From contig JBAROU010000053.1 of NCBI GenBank assembly GCA_049642385.1, positions 1 to 35,935 of the forward strand: 35,935 nt of DNA, given 5' to 3'. The stretch is from JBAROU01 sp049642385. GTDB taxonomy: Bacteria; Chloroflexota; Dehalococcoidia; DSTF01; RBG-16-68-14. Within the stretch, counting starts at the first letter, position 1; each line of letters starts with the position of its first letter. A program made the translations under genes and the position numbers. Of this stretch, positions 23,217 through 31,132 are shown in pieces. The notes beneath the pieces were generated by a model. That model had not been told where the DNA came from and made no database searches. It saw nothing but the letters and a program-made list of their open reading frames with translations.

Positions 23217-24179
23217 GTGGAAGATCCCAGGAGCATCGCCGAACGAATCCTCGCCAACGTCGAGCGCGTGATCATCGGCAAGCGCGATCCGGTGCGCCTG
23301 GCGCTCATCGCCCTCATGTGCCAGGGCCACGTCCTGATCGAGGACGTGCCAGGCGTGGGCAAGACCATCCTCGCCCGCAGCCTGGCGATTTCGACAGGCT
23401 GTTCCTTTCGACGCATCCAGTTCACCCCCGATCTGCTTCCCACCGATGTCACCGGCGTCTCGATCTACAACCAGAAGACGGAGGACTTCGAGTTCCGCCC
23501 CGGGCCGATCATGGCCCAGGTCGTTCTCGCCGACGAGATCAACCGCGCGACGCCCAAAACGCAGTCGGCCCTGCTCGAGTCGATGGAGGAGCGCCAGGCG
23601 ACGGTGGACGGCGTGACGTACCCGCTCCCGCAGCCCTTCATCGTGCTCGCCACGCAGAACCCCATCGAATACGAAGGCACGTTCCCGCTGCCCGAAGCAG
23701 AGCTCGACCGCTTCCTCCTGCGTGTCCACCTCGGCTACCCGAACCTGACGGACGAAGTGGCGATGATGGAGGCGCAGCAGAAGGCACACCCGATCGAATC
23801 GCTGGAGCAGGTGAGCAACCAGGACGAGATCCTCCAGGTCCAGCGCGCCGTGCGCGAAGTCTACGTCGACCCGCTGATCAAGCATTACATCGCCAGCATC
23901 GTCGACCTCACGCGCCAGCACGAGTCGGTCTACCTCGGCGCGTCGCCGCGCGGCTCGCTCGCGCTCTACCGCGCCTGCCAGGCGCAGGCGCTGCTCGATG
24001 GCCGTGACTTCGTCGCGCCGGACGACGTGAAGGACCTCGCCTACCCCACGCTCGGCCACCGGCTCATTGTGAGCCCATCGGCGCGCGTCAAGGAGATCGG
24101 CCCGGCCGAGATCGTGGACAGCTGTCTCCAGCGCATGCCGGTGCCGGGCGGCAGCCCCGCCCGAACGCCCGGCAAGTAG
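23217..24179 (+). CDS. MoxR family AAA+ ATPase
   Basis: The 320-residue product shows Walker A VPGVGKT (44-50), Walker B VVLADE (102-107), the MoxR NRATPKTQSALLESMEERQ segment, a sensor-1 LATQNPIEYEGTFPLPEAELDRF and a helical lid ending AYPTLGHRLIVSP. MoxR ATPases act as chaperones that load partner proteins, often VWA or DUF58 proteins, in the cytoplasm. GTG at 23217 was preferred to TTG at 23214, because GAGGT (23207-23211) lies 5 bases before GTG but only 2 before TTG. It heads the operon MoxR-acidic protein-DUF58-transglutaminase-like, a common arrangement except for the acidic protein. Confidence 0.93.
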   Translation: MEDPRSIAERILANVERVIIGKRDPVRLALIALMCQGHVLIEDVPGVGKTILARSLAISTGCSFRRIQFTPDLLPTDVTGVSIYNQKTEDFEFRPGPIMAQVVLADEINRATPKTQSALLESMEERQATVDGVTYPLPQPFIVLATQNPIEYEGTFPLPEAELDRFLLRVHLGYPNLTDEVAMMEAQQKAHPIESLEQVSNQDEILQVQRAVREVYVDPLIKHYIASIVDLTRQHESVYLGASPRGSLALYRACQAQALLDGRDFVAPDDVKDLAYPTLGHRLIVSPSARVKEIGPAEIVDSCLQRMPVPGGSPARTPGK

Positions 24180-24192
24180 CGGAGCTTCCGAT

Positions 24193-24864
24193 ATGAAGTA
24201 CTCAGGGCTCATCCTTGCCGATCTCGCAGGTGGAGAAGTGGTCCGTGAGGGTGGCTTCCTCGGCGTCGGTGCCAGAGAACGCAAGCGCGAAGACTTCACC
24301 GTCGACAAGGCGCTGCAGCGGATCGCCTACGCGCTCGAGAAGCTGGCCATCCAACACGTCGCCTACCTCTGGCTGGGCGAACAGCAGGTCTTCGAGAGCG
24401 GCGATGGCGAAACGAAACCCCTCGCCGAAGTCATCGACGATCACTGGAGCGCGCTCACCGCCGCCCGCGATGAAAACGATCTGTCGCTCATGCTGCTCTA
24501 CGAAGACGACGACTTCAGCCATACGCTGGTCGTTACCTACGCCGTCGAGCACGATCCGTCCAGGCCAGGGTTGGTTGTCGACGACGCTGCGTTCGTTCGA
24601 GAGTTCGAGCGCTTGGAGGACGAGGGCGTCGAGGCGTACCAGGAGCGAGTGGACGACATCTGGGACGACGAAGACGCGCTCCCGGACTACGAAGATGCGT
24701 TGGAGGAGTTCCTCAATCGACTGTCCAACGAACTTCGGAAGGAGCTCGCCTTCTCGGACGTAGACGTGTACGTCGAGTTGCAGTCGGGGGAACGCTATCC
24801 CGAGCTGGGCCTGCGCCCTCCCGAGACCGGCGCTGCAGCGGCATTCTTCGGTGGGTCCGCCTGA
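24193..24864 (+). CDS. Acidic protein of unknown function in the MoxR-DUF58 operon
   Basis: I do not recognise this 223-residue protein. It has no signal peptide, membrane helix or Cys; a start such as MKYSGLILADLAGGEVV suggests a small alpha/beta fold. A middle stretch (about 140-180) is strongly acidic (RVDDIWDDEDALPDYEDALEE), followed by a predicted helix and two strands (FSDVDVYVELQSGERYPELGLRPPETG). The composition is cytoplasmic. It lies 13 bases after MoxR and 5 bases before DUF58 (ATG 24870), so it is co-translated with the complex. It may be an adaptor or substrate of the ATPase; that is inference from position only. Confidence 0.7.
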   Translation: MKYSGLILADLAGGEVVREGGFLGVGARERKREDFTVDKALQRIAYALEKLAIQHVAYLWLGEQQVFESGDGETKPLAEVIDDHWSALTAARDENDLSLMLLYEDDDFSHTLVVTYAVEHDPSRPGLVVDDAAFVREFERLEDEGVEAYQERVDDIWDDEDALPDYEDALEEFLNRLSNELRKELAFSDVDVYVELQSGERYPELGLRPPETGAAAAFFGGSA

Positions 24865-24869
24865 CGCCG

Positions 24870-26132
24870 ATGCGTCGCCTCGCCCGCATCGTCCGATTCC
24901 TCTTCGTCCGGCACCGGGCGCTCACCTTCACCACCATCGTGTTCCTCTCTTCGATCGCGCTCGCCTTTGCGAACGGCTACTGGATCATGGCGCGCACGGC
25001 GAACATGATGCTCCTCCTGATCCCGCTCGCGTTCCTCTGGTCGCGCATCAATCTGCGCGGCCTCGAGGTGTCCGTCCAGCGCCCGGTCGACCGGTTGCAA
25101 GAGGGCGGCTACTTCGAGGAGCGGATTACGGTGACGAACCGAAGCTGGTTTACCAAGCTCTGGCTGGAGGTCGAGGACACGTCCGAGCTCCCTGGCCACG
25201 ACGCGCGCCGGATCATCGGCCTGGGCGCGCGCAGCACGCGGAGCTTTCGCACGGTATCTCGCTGCGAGCGGCGTGGGCTCTTCAGCATGGGGCCGGTGCG
25301 GGTCACCTCGGGCGACCCCTTCGGACTGTTCCGCGTCTCGCGTCATTACGGCGAGCCACAGCACGTGTTGGTCTACCCGCGCGCGCTGGACCTGCCGAAC
25401 TTCTCCGTGCCGCCCGCGCACCTGCCCGGCGAAGGCCGCTTTCGCCGCCCGACGAACGCGGTTACGCCGAACGCCTCCGGCGTGCGCGACTACCGCCCCG
25501 GCGATAGCCTCAACCGCATCCACTGGCGCAGCACCGCCCGCACGCGCGAGCTGATGGTGAAGCTGTTCGAGCTCGACCCGTCGAGCGACATCTGGGTCGT
25601 GCTCGACCTGCATGGCCCCGCCCAAGCCGGCGAGGGCGATGATGGCACCGAGGAGCACGCGGTGCGCATCGCCGCGTCCGTCGCGCGCTTCTTCCTCACC
25701 GCCAGCCGCAACGTGGGCTTCATGGCGTACGGCAAGCGCTTCCACATCGAAGAGCCGGAGCGCGGCGTCTCGCAGTACACCCGCATCCTGGAGGCGCTCG
25801 CGCTTGCGCGCGCGGAAGGTGATGTGCCCCTCGGCGATCTGCTCAATCACGAAAGCCGCCGCTTCGGCCGGCACACCACCGTCGTCGTGATTACACCGTC
25901 CACGGACGAGAGCTGGGTGGTCAGCCTTCAGATGCTCACCGGCCGTGGCGTGAAGCTCGCCGCGATCGTGCTCGAACCGCGCACCTACGGTGGCGAACGC
26001 GACGCGTTGTTCGTCTACGGCGCGCTCACGGCGTCCGACGTCCAGACCTACCTCGTCAAGCGCCGCGACGACCTCTCGGTCGTGCTCAGCGCAAGCGGGC
26101 ATCCGGCGCCTGTCGGCAGAGGCAGCGCATGA
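24870..26132 (+). CDS. DUF58 domain-containing protein
   Basis: The 420-residue product has two N-terminal membrane helices (about 17-35 and 44-58) and then a large soluble part. The DUF58 signature GVRDYRPGDSLNRIHWRSTAR begins at 204 and is followed by a VWA-like fold (IWVVLDLHGP... with ITPSTDESW), where the MIDAS sequence is DLHGP rather than DxSxS, so metal binding may differ. DUF58 proteins pair with MoxR ATPases and transglutaminase-like proteins, as here, and are linked to surface or cell-wall functions; the molecular role is not settled. It overlaps the next gene by 4 bases (ATGA, 26129-26132). Confidence 0.9.
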   Translation: MRRLARIVRFLFVRHRALTFTTIVFLSSIALAFANGYWIMARTANMMLLLIPLAFLWSRINLRGLEVSVQRPVDRLQEGGYFEERITVTNRSWFTKLWLEVEDTSELPGHDARRIIGLGARSTRSFRTVSRCERRGLFSMGPVRVTSGDPFGLFRVSRHYGEPQHVLVYPRALDLPNFSVPPAHLPGEGRFRRPTNAVTPNASGVRDYRPGDSLNRIHWRSTARTRELMVKLFELDPSSDIWVVLDLHGPAQAGEGDDGTEEHAVRIAASVARFFLTASRNVGFMAYGKRFHIEEPERGVSQYTRILEALALARAEGDVPLGDLLNHESRRFGRHTTVVVITPSTDESWVVSLQMLTGRGVKLAAIVLEPRTYGGERDALFVYGALTASDVQTYLVKRRDDLSVVLSASGHPAPVGRGSA

Positions 26133-28453
26133 GGCAGGTCAGTTGGAACGAGATGTTCGTCTCGCGCGGCGAAGTGCTTACCCTCGTGCCGGAGGTGCCG
26201 GTTGAGCCGACCGGCTGGCGCCGGCTGCTCTGGTGGGAGGACTGGCTGAGCTTCGGCCTGCTCGGCGTGTTGTTCCTGAGCGTCGCCGCCTCGATCCAGG
26301 CCTCGGACTGGGTGGACGACATGCCGCCGCTCATTCCCATCGCGCTGTTCGGCTTGCTGGTGGGTGCGCTGCTGGCGCGCCTGCGCTGGCCGGAGGGCTT
26401 CATCCATCTGCTCGCCCTGCCCATCGGTGCCGCCGCGATCCTGGCGCAGCTCCTGGCGATCGTTTCGGGGCCGCACCCCGTCGATCGCTTCCAGGCGATC
26501 ACCACGCGTATGGGTGCCTGGTTCGACGCGGCGTTCACGGGCGGCATCAGCAACGACAGCCTGCCCTTCATCATCGTCGTTGTGTCGCTAACGTGGCTCG
26601 CGGCGTTCATGTCGGCGTGGGCGGTGTTCCGCTGGCAGAACGCCTGGCTGGCGCTGATTCCCGGCGGTTCGGCGCTGCTGGTCAACCTCGGCTTCCAGTC
26701 CGCGGGGTTCAGCGTCGCCGTCGTATGCTATCTCTTCGCCTCGGCGCTGCTGCTGACGCGGATGCACCTGGTCCAACAGACGAAGGTCTGGCGCGACCGC
26801 GGCACGCCGTATCCGCCGCTGCTCAGCCTCTCGGTGCTGCACGCGACGTTCTGGGTGGCGTTCCTGCTCCTCGGCCTCGCCTGGATCATGCCGAAGGCGA
26901 ACGAGGTCGGCCCGCTCGAGTCGGCGTGGGCGCGCGCGACGGACCCCGTCATCCAACGCACGGGCGAGTTCGGGCGGCTGTTCGTCTCCGTGCATGGCGG
27001 TGGCGGCCAGGCGCTGTTGCGCCGCTATGGCAACGTCGTGCCCTTCCGCGGCGCGATCGACCTATCGGACGAGGAAGTCCTCAGCATTCTCACCGAAGAG
27101 CTCGATCAGCCCTACTATCTGCGCGGCGATGTCTATCAGATCTACACCCCGGAAGGCTGGTTCCAGGACTCCGACCAAACCCTCCACCCGCGCGCCGGAG
27201 AGGACATCAGCCTTCAGAGCGATGAGTTCCGTCACGACATCACGGTGCAGGTCGTGCCGCAGGGCAACACGGGCGATACGCTCTTCACCGTCGGCGAACC
27301 GCGCAGCGTTGACCGGCGCAGCGAGGCGCGCGCCGGCACGAACAACCTGGCCGACGTGATCAGCCTGGAGAACCAGAGCGGACGGCTCAAATCGGGGCAG
27401 GACTACACGGCGACGGGCAGCGTGTCCGCCGCGACGGAGGATGACCTGCGAGCCGCTGGCACGAACTACCCTAGCTGGGTGAAGGACCGCTACACCGATC
27501 TGCCGGATGAGCTGCCCTTCCGCGTCATCAACCTTGCGGGCAGTATCGCCGGCGATAAAGGCAATCCCTACGACCAGGCCGTCGCGATCCAAACGTACCT
27601 GCGCAACAACTACGACTACACGCTCGACGTGCCAGAGGTGCCGCTGAATCGCGACGCGATCGATTTCTTCTTGTTCGACTCGAAAGAGGGCTACTTTGAC
27701 TACCACGCCTCGGCGATGGTCGTGCTCCTCCGTTCGCTCGATGTGCCCGCGCGCCTCGTCGTGGGCTACGTGCTGAATAACGGCGAAAGCGGCGCCAAAG
27801 GCGAAAGCTTCGTGGTGACTGAGGCCGACGCCTTCGCTTGGGCGGAGGTCTTTTTCCCTGGTTTAGGCTGGGTCGAGTTCAACCCGTCGCCCGCGCCCGG
27901 CCTCGGGCCGATCCAGCGCCCGGGCGGCGCTGCCGTCAATGTGCCGCCGAACGACGCCCGGCCAGACGACCCGCCGGTAGACCTCGGCGCTCTGGGCGCC
28001 GGCTTCCCACAGGGCGAAGGAGCGCAGGGCGGCGCGCTACCGCAGGCCGGCGGTGGCGGTAACGGCCTCTGGGTGCTCCTGGGCGTGCTGCTCGGCCTCG
28101 GCCTCGCCGTCGTTTCCGGGGGCGGTGGGCTGCGCTACGCCTGGGTGCGCGGCATCGGTGGCCTAGATGAGCCGGCCAGGCTGTGGGGCCAAACGCAACG
28201 CCTCGCGTCGTGGGCGCGCTTGCCGGTCGACAGCGCCCAGACGCCGTACGAGTTCGCGCGGCAGCTGCGAGGTGATGTGCCCGGCGCTGACGGCGTCGAC
28301 CTACTTGCCGACGCGTACGTGCGCCACCGCTACGGTCGCTGGCAGCCGGACGACGACGAGCGCGGTCGGCTAGAGAGCGCCTGGCGGACAGTGCGCGCCA
28401 GCTTGCTCCGGCGCCTCTTCCGACTTCCGTCGAGCAAGCAGAAGCCGGAGTAG
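26129..28453 (+). CDS. Transglutaminase-like membrane protein with lost catalytic triad (TgpA-like, DUF4129 end)
   Basis: The 774-residue product has about seven N-terminal membrane helices, a large extracytoplasmic part (about 290-640), one more helix (about 650-670) and a cytoplasmic DUF4129-like tail. The outer part contains the transglutaminase-core frame GYFDYHASAMVVLLRSLDVP (521-540) then DAFAWAEVFFPGLGWVEFNP (567-586). In active relatives the frame reads GYC..(H/F)ASAM, HAWVEV and (E/D)PTP; here Cys is Phe523, His is Phe569 and Asp is Asn585, with correct spacing (46 and 16 residues). Surrounding folding residues (SAM, PARLVVGY, WVEF) are kept. So it is probably a non-catalytic scaffold. 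It ends a MoxR-DUF58 operon, which normally carries an active homologue. Confidence 0.85.
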   Translation: MRQVSWNEMFVSRGEVLTLVPEVPVEPTGWRRLLWWEDWLSFGLLGVLFLSVAASIQASDWVDDMPPLIPIALFGLLVGALLARLRWPEGFIHLLALPIGAAAILAQLLAIVSGPHPVDRFQAITTRMGAWFDAAFTGGISNDSLPFIIVVVSLTWLAAFMSAWAVFRWQNAWLALIPGGSALLVNLGFQSAGFSVAVVCYLFASALLLTRMHLVQQTKVWRDRGTPYPPLLSLSVLHATFWVAFLLLGLAWIMPKANEVGPLESAWARATDPVIQRTGEFGRLFVSVHGGGGQALLRRYGNVVPFRGAIDLSDEEVLSILTEELDQPYYLRGDVYQIYTPEGWFQDSDQTLHPRAGEDISLQSDEFRHDITVQVVPQGNTGDTLFTVGEPRSVDRRSEARAGTNNLADVISLENQSGRLKSGQDYTATGSVSAATEDDLRAAGTNYPSWVKDRYTDLPDELPFRVINLAGSIAGDKGNPYDQAVAIQTYLRNNYDYTLDVPEVPLNRDAIDFFLFDSKEGYFDYHASAMVVLLRSLDVPARLVVGYVLNNGESGAKGESFVVTEADAFAWAEVFFPGLGWVEFNPSPAPGLGPIQRPGGAAVNVPPNDARPDDPPVDLGALGAGFPQGEGAQGGALPQAGGGGNGLWVLLGVLLGLGLAVVSGGGGLRYAWVRGIGGLDEPARLWGQTQRLASWARLPVDSAQTPYEFARQLRGDVPGADGVDLLADAYVRHRYGRWQPDDDERGRLESAWRTVRASLLRRLFRLPSSKQKPE

Positions 28454-28468
28454 CTAGAGCGTCGTGGT

Positions 28469-28888
28469 CTAACCCTTGGCGGACGGTTCATCGTCGCCGA
28501 AACGTTGCGCCAGCAGTTCCTGCGCTTCTTCCAGACGTTCGCTTGGCACGAGCACGCGACAACCGAGCGCGGACGTGCCGAGGAACGACACCGCGTCCGA
28601 TGGCTTGATCGTCGCAGGCATCCCAACGTCGCGCAGGAGCGCGATCCACATCTCAGCCGTGAGCTGGTCGGGCGCGAACCGCAACACGGCCCAGCCGTCG
28701 GAGCGCTTGGTCTCCTTCGTGCGCGCGGTTGGCTTGCGTTCGCCGGGTGATGGCTCGCGCACGGCGATGCGGGCCAGCGCCAGCACGAAGACCGAGAGCG
28801 CGACGAAGCCTGCCATCAGCAGCCCGGCCCAAAGCTGCGGCGGCGGTCCCGAGGCGATGACGGCGATGTGGAGAGCGGCGACATGCAT
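28469..28888 (-). CDS. Membrane-anchored DUF2007-like protein
   Basis: The 139-residue product has one N-terminal membrane helix (about 20-40) and a basic linker. A C-terminal domain (about 78-133) follows the DUF2007 pattern: EMWIALLRDVGMPATIKP, a strand pair and GCRVLVPSERLEEAQELLA. DUF2007 domains have a small ferredoxin-like or GlnB-like fold and are suspected of signalling, without a proven ligand. The start at 28888 gives the conventional hydrophobic head. It is downstream of dinB on the same strand (59 bases) and converges on the transglutaminase-like gene with 15 bases between them. The domain call is by pattern. Confidence 0.65.
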   Translation of the reverse strand: MHVAALHIAVIASGPPPQLWAGLLMAGFVALSVFVLALARIAVREPSPGERKPTARTKETKRSDGWAVLRFAPDQLTAEMWIALLRDVGMPATIKPSDAVSFLGTSALGCRVLVPSERLEEAQELLAQRFGDDEPSAKG

Positions 28889-28904
28889 GGCGCTGGACGT
28901 GCCT

Positions 28905-28939
28905 CTATTATCCGCCAGCGCGCTAATATGCCGCCAGCG
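28905..28939 (-). repeat. Imperfect tandem repeat upstream of the DUF2007-like gene
   Basis: On the minus strand CGCTGGCGGCATATTAG (28923-28939) is followed by CGCTGGCGGATAATAG (28905-28920), a near copy one base shorter. Each copy contains a -10-like word (ATATTA / ATAATA), so it may be a duplicated promoter or a regulator site. Confidence 0.35.
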
Positions 28940-28947
28940 TACGACGC

Positions 28948-30255
28948 CTATTCGTCGTCCTGCTTGTTCAGCCCAACCTGAGACGAGAGGCCGGTGCGCC
29001 GGTGCGGCTCCCAGTCCGCCGCGCTGACGAACGGATCGAACAGCGTCAGACCGGTCTGCACCGCGCGATGGCCGTACTTCGCGCGCAGCGCGTCGATGCT
29101 GTGCGCCAGTGCCTCCAGGCGCAGCTCTCGCACTGGGCGCGGGTCGGCTGTGCGCGCCTCGAACAGGTCGAGCTGCACCGCATTGTCGACGAGGCCGGAG
29201 GCGCTCAGCCCGATCAGCCGTACCGCTCGACCGTCTCGTTGAAGCTGCTGTGCCAGCAGATCCACCGCGGCCACGTACAGCTCATCGTCGGAGTGCGTCG
29301 GCTGGTCGAACGTGCTGCGACGCGTCACCGTCGTGAAGTCGCCGTAGCGCAGCTTGATCGTGATGTGGCGCGCGCGCCGGTCGATCCGGCGCAGCTCCGC
29401 GCCCACGCTCTCCGCGTACCCGCGCAGCGACGCGCGCAGGACGTTCACGTCGTCGATGTCATGGGCGTACGTGCCCTCGCGTCCGACCGACTTCGCCGGC
29501 TCGCGCTCGTGGGCAACCGGCGTGTTGTCGATGCCGCGTGCGCGTTCGCCCAGCGCGGGCCCCCACGACCCGAACAGCGCTCGCAGCGTGCCAGTCGGCA
29601 GCGCCGCAAGTTGGCCCAGCGTGCGCACGCCCAGGCGCGCCAGCTCGGCTTCCGCTTTCGGCCCCAGGCCGGGCAGGTGACGCACCGGTCGTGGCGCAAG
29701 AAACGACCCTTCATGACCCGCTGGAATCTCGAGCACGCCGTTCGGCTTCGCGGCGTCTGATGCGATCTTCGCTACCGTTCTGCCGCCTGCGATGCCCGCC
29801 GACGCGGTGATGCCGAGATCGTCGTGCACGCGCTGCCGGATCGCGTTCGCGGCGGTGACGGCCATCGATTCGCCGGGCTGGGGAGCGCCCAGCTTCAGGA
29901 CGATCGCCTCGCAGCCGGTGAGGTCCAGGAACGCTTCGTCGAGGCCCATCGACTGCACCAGCGGCGAGAACTCGCGGAGGATGGCGTGGAAGTCGTTCGA
30001 GACGCGTTCGTACTCTCGATAGTTGCCGCGGACGAAGATGGCGTGCGGGCAGAGACGCTTCGCCGTGCGCAACGCCATCCCGGAGTAGATGCCGAAGACG
30101 CGCGCCTCGTAAGAAGCGGTCGCGACGACGCCGCGGCCGTCCGGGTCGCCGCCCACGATGACGGGCTTTGCGCGTAGCTCTGGCGCGCGCGCCTGCTCGA
30201 CTGCCACGAAAAAGGCGTCGAGATCGACGTGCATGATGATGCGACGGGCCGGCAC
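28948..30255 (-). CDS. dinB: DNA polymerase IV
   Basis: The 435-residue Y-family polymerase has catalytic Asp11 (HVDLDAFF) and Asp106-Glu107 (SMGLDEAFLD). PVIVGGDPDGRGVVATASYEAR forms the fingers and VRHLPGLGPKAEAELARLGV the thumb helix-hairpin-helix region; the little-finger domain follows. QLDLF at 361-365 fits the beta-clamp binding motif. It does error-prone translesion synthesis of damaged DNA. About 60 residues beyond the clamp motif form an extra tail. The GTG start at 30255 begins the usual R-I-I-x-H-V-D segment, with the catalytic Asp four residues beyond an internal ATG. A promoter with a perfect -35 lies directly upstream; no SOS box was recognised. Confidence 0.95.
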   Translation of the reverse strand: MPARRIIMHVDLDAFFVAVEQARAPELRAKPVIVGGDPDGRGVVATASYEARVFGIYSGMALRTAKRLCPHAIFVRGNYREYERVSNDFHAILREFSPLVQSMGLDEAFLDLTGCEAIVLKLGAPQPGESMAVTAANAIRQRVHDDLGITASAGIAGGRTVAKIASDAAKPNGVLEIPAGHEGSFLAPRPVRHLPGLGPKAEAELARLGVRTLGQLAALPTGTLRALFGSWGPALGERARGIDNTPVAHEREPAKSVGREGTYAHDIDDVNVLRASLRGYAESVGAELRRIDRRARHITIKLRYGDFTTVTRRSTFDQPTHSDDELYVAAVDLLAQQLQRDGRAVRLIGLSASGLVDNAVQLDLFEARTADPRPVRELRLEALAHSIDALRAKYGHRAVQTGLTLFDPFVSAADWEPHRRTGLSSQVGLNKQDDE

Positions 30256-30285
30256 CGCGGCACCTCGACAAGAATGAATGTGCTA

Positions 30286-30315
30286 ACTATAGCGGAGGCG
30301 GGAGAACGGTGTCAA
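30286..30315 (-). promoter_or_regulatory. dinB: Promoter of dinB
   Basis: On the minus strand: perfect -35 TTGACA (30310-30315), 18-base spacer, -10 TATAGT (30286-30291, 5 of 6). The -35 overlaps the stop codon of the upstream PadR gene (30312-30314). The predicted transcript start is near 30279, about 24 bases before the GTG. Confidence 0.65.
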
Positions 30316-30884
30316 TTCGCGGCGGCGCGCTGCGCCAGCTCCTCGATCTCGGGGCCGTACTGTGTGTCCTCTAACAGGGAGAGCGCGCGGTTGGCCCAAA
30401 CGATGTGGGCTTCGGCCTGGGTGAGGGCTGATTCCAGCGTGACAATGTGCCCCAGCTCCGCCGGGCCAACTGGGCGCGTACGGGCGATCTTCTGGCGTAG
30501 ATCGTGGGCGCGCTCCTGGTAAAGTTCGCGATGCTCTATCAGTCGCTTCCCGATCACAGCGCGTGGTAGTCGGTCGAAACAGCACAGCCGCACCAAGAGC
30601 TCGTCTCGCGCGGGGGCCATGCTGGGCGCCTGGGCCAGCCAGCGGTCGAGCTCCTCATAACCGGCCTGAGTGAGGCTGTAGCATTTCTTGGCGGGGCGGT
30701 TCGGCAGCGGCTCCGACTTGAACTTTACCAGGCCTTCGGTCTCCAGCTTGGCAAGCTCACTGTATATCTGTTGCAGGCGCGCCTCCCAGACGTGGCTCAC
30801 GTCCGTGCGGAGCAGCCGCCCAAGACCGTACCCTGAGTTTGGACTCTTGCTAAGTAGCGCCAATATTACGTAGCTGAGGCTCAT
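30312..30884 (-). CDS. PadR family transcriptional regulator
   Basis: The 190-residue product begins MSLSYVILALLSKSPNSGYGLGRLL, the typical PadR start, followed by the wing helix RLQQIYSELAKLETEGLVK and KKCYSLTQAGYEELDRWL (winged helix 1-85). A C-terminal helical Vir-type region follows (about 90-180) that forms the dimer. PadR proteins repress neighbouring detoxification or efflux genes. ATG at 30884 was chosen because a strong GGAGG precedes it and a promoter lies at 30926-30954, inside the longer ORF. An inverted repeat further upstream could be its own operator. It is divergent from the EF-Tu-like gene and just upstream of dinB, which has its own promoter. Confidence 0.92.
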   Translation of the reverse strand: MSLSYVILALLSKSPNSGYGLGRLLRTDVSHVWEARLQQIYSELAKLETEGLVKFKSEPLPNRPAKKCYSLTQAGYEELDRWLAQAPSMAPARDELLVRLCCFDRLPRAVIGKRLIEHRELYQERAHDLRQKIARTRPVGPAELGHIVTLESALTQAEAHIVWANRALSLLEDTQYGPEIEELAQRAAAN

Positions 30885-30925
30885 CCGCCACCTCCCTCCC
30901 TGGCTCCGGCGGAGTACTGGAAGCG

Positions 30926-30954
30926 ATAGTAGACCGCCGGTACCAGGATGACAA
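30926..30954 (-). promoter_or_regulatory. Promoter of the PadR gene
   Basis: On the minus strand: -35 TTGTCA (30949-30954), 17-base spacer, -10 TACTAT (30926-30931). The predicted transcript start is near 30919, leaving a leader of about 35 bases that contains GGAGG. A second TTGACA (30981-30986, minus strand) lacks a matching -10. Confidence 0.6.
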
Positions 30955-30987
30955 GATGCATGAGGATGTAGACCGTCTCTGTTGTCA

Positions 30988-31002
30988 ACCATGATGCATG
31001 GT
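30988..31002. promoter_or_regulatory. Inverted repeat, possible PadR operator
   Basis: ACCATG-ATG-CATGGT has perfect 6-base arms. It lies between the divergent PadR and EF-Tu-like promoters, about 34 bases upstream of the PadR -35. PadR proteins bind such dyads, so autoregulation is plausible but unproven. Confidence 0.35.
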
Positions 31003-31074
31003 GCTTCTTGTCAGTGCCATCAAGAGTACGTGAATTCGCCGGCCACGGCGTCAAGAGTTGCTTTGGACGAAGCG

Positions 31075-31104
31075 TTGAGAGCTCTGTGAGAGCGGTGCTA
31101 CACT
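31075..31104 (+). promoter_or_regulatory. Promoter of the EF-Tu domain-2-like gene
   Basis: -35 TTGAGA (31075-31080), 18-base spacer, -10 TACACT (31099-31104) preceded by TGC (extended word TGCTACACT). It lies 28 bases before the ATG, and a GGAGG follows in the leader. Confidence 0.6.
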
Positions 31105-31132
31105 CCCAACCACCGCGGGAAGGAGGCGTGTT

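Noticed and set aside
23133..24308. A 391-codon open frame antisense to the MoxR gene
   Set aside because: It lies entirely opposite a clear MoxR ATPase gene; its translation is low-complexity (Arg/Glu/Asp-rich) with no domain. High GC makes such shadow frames common here; others occur opposite DUF58 (24795-26102) and the FAD oxidoreductase (20856-21833).
30885..30992. N-terminal extension of the PadR gene
   Set aside because: It would include the predicted promoter; MSLSYVILALL at 30884 is the usual PadR start.
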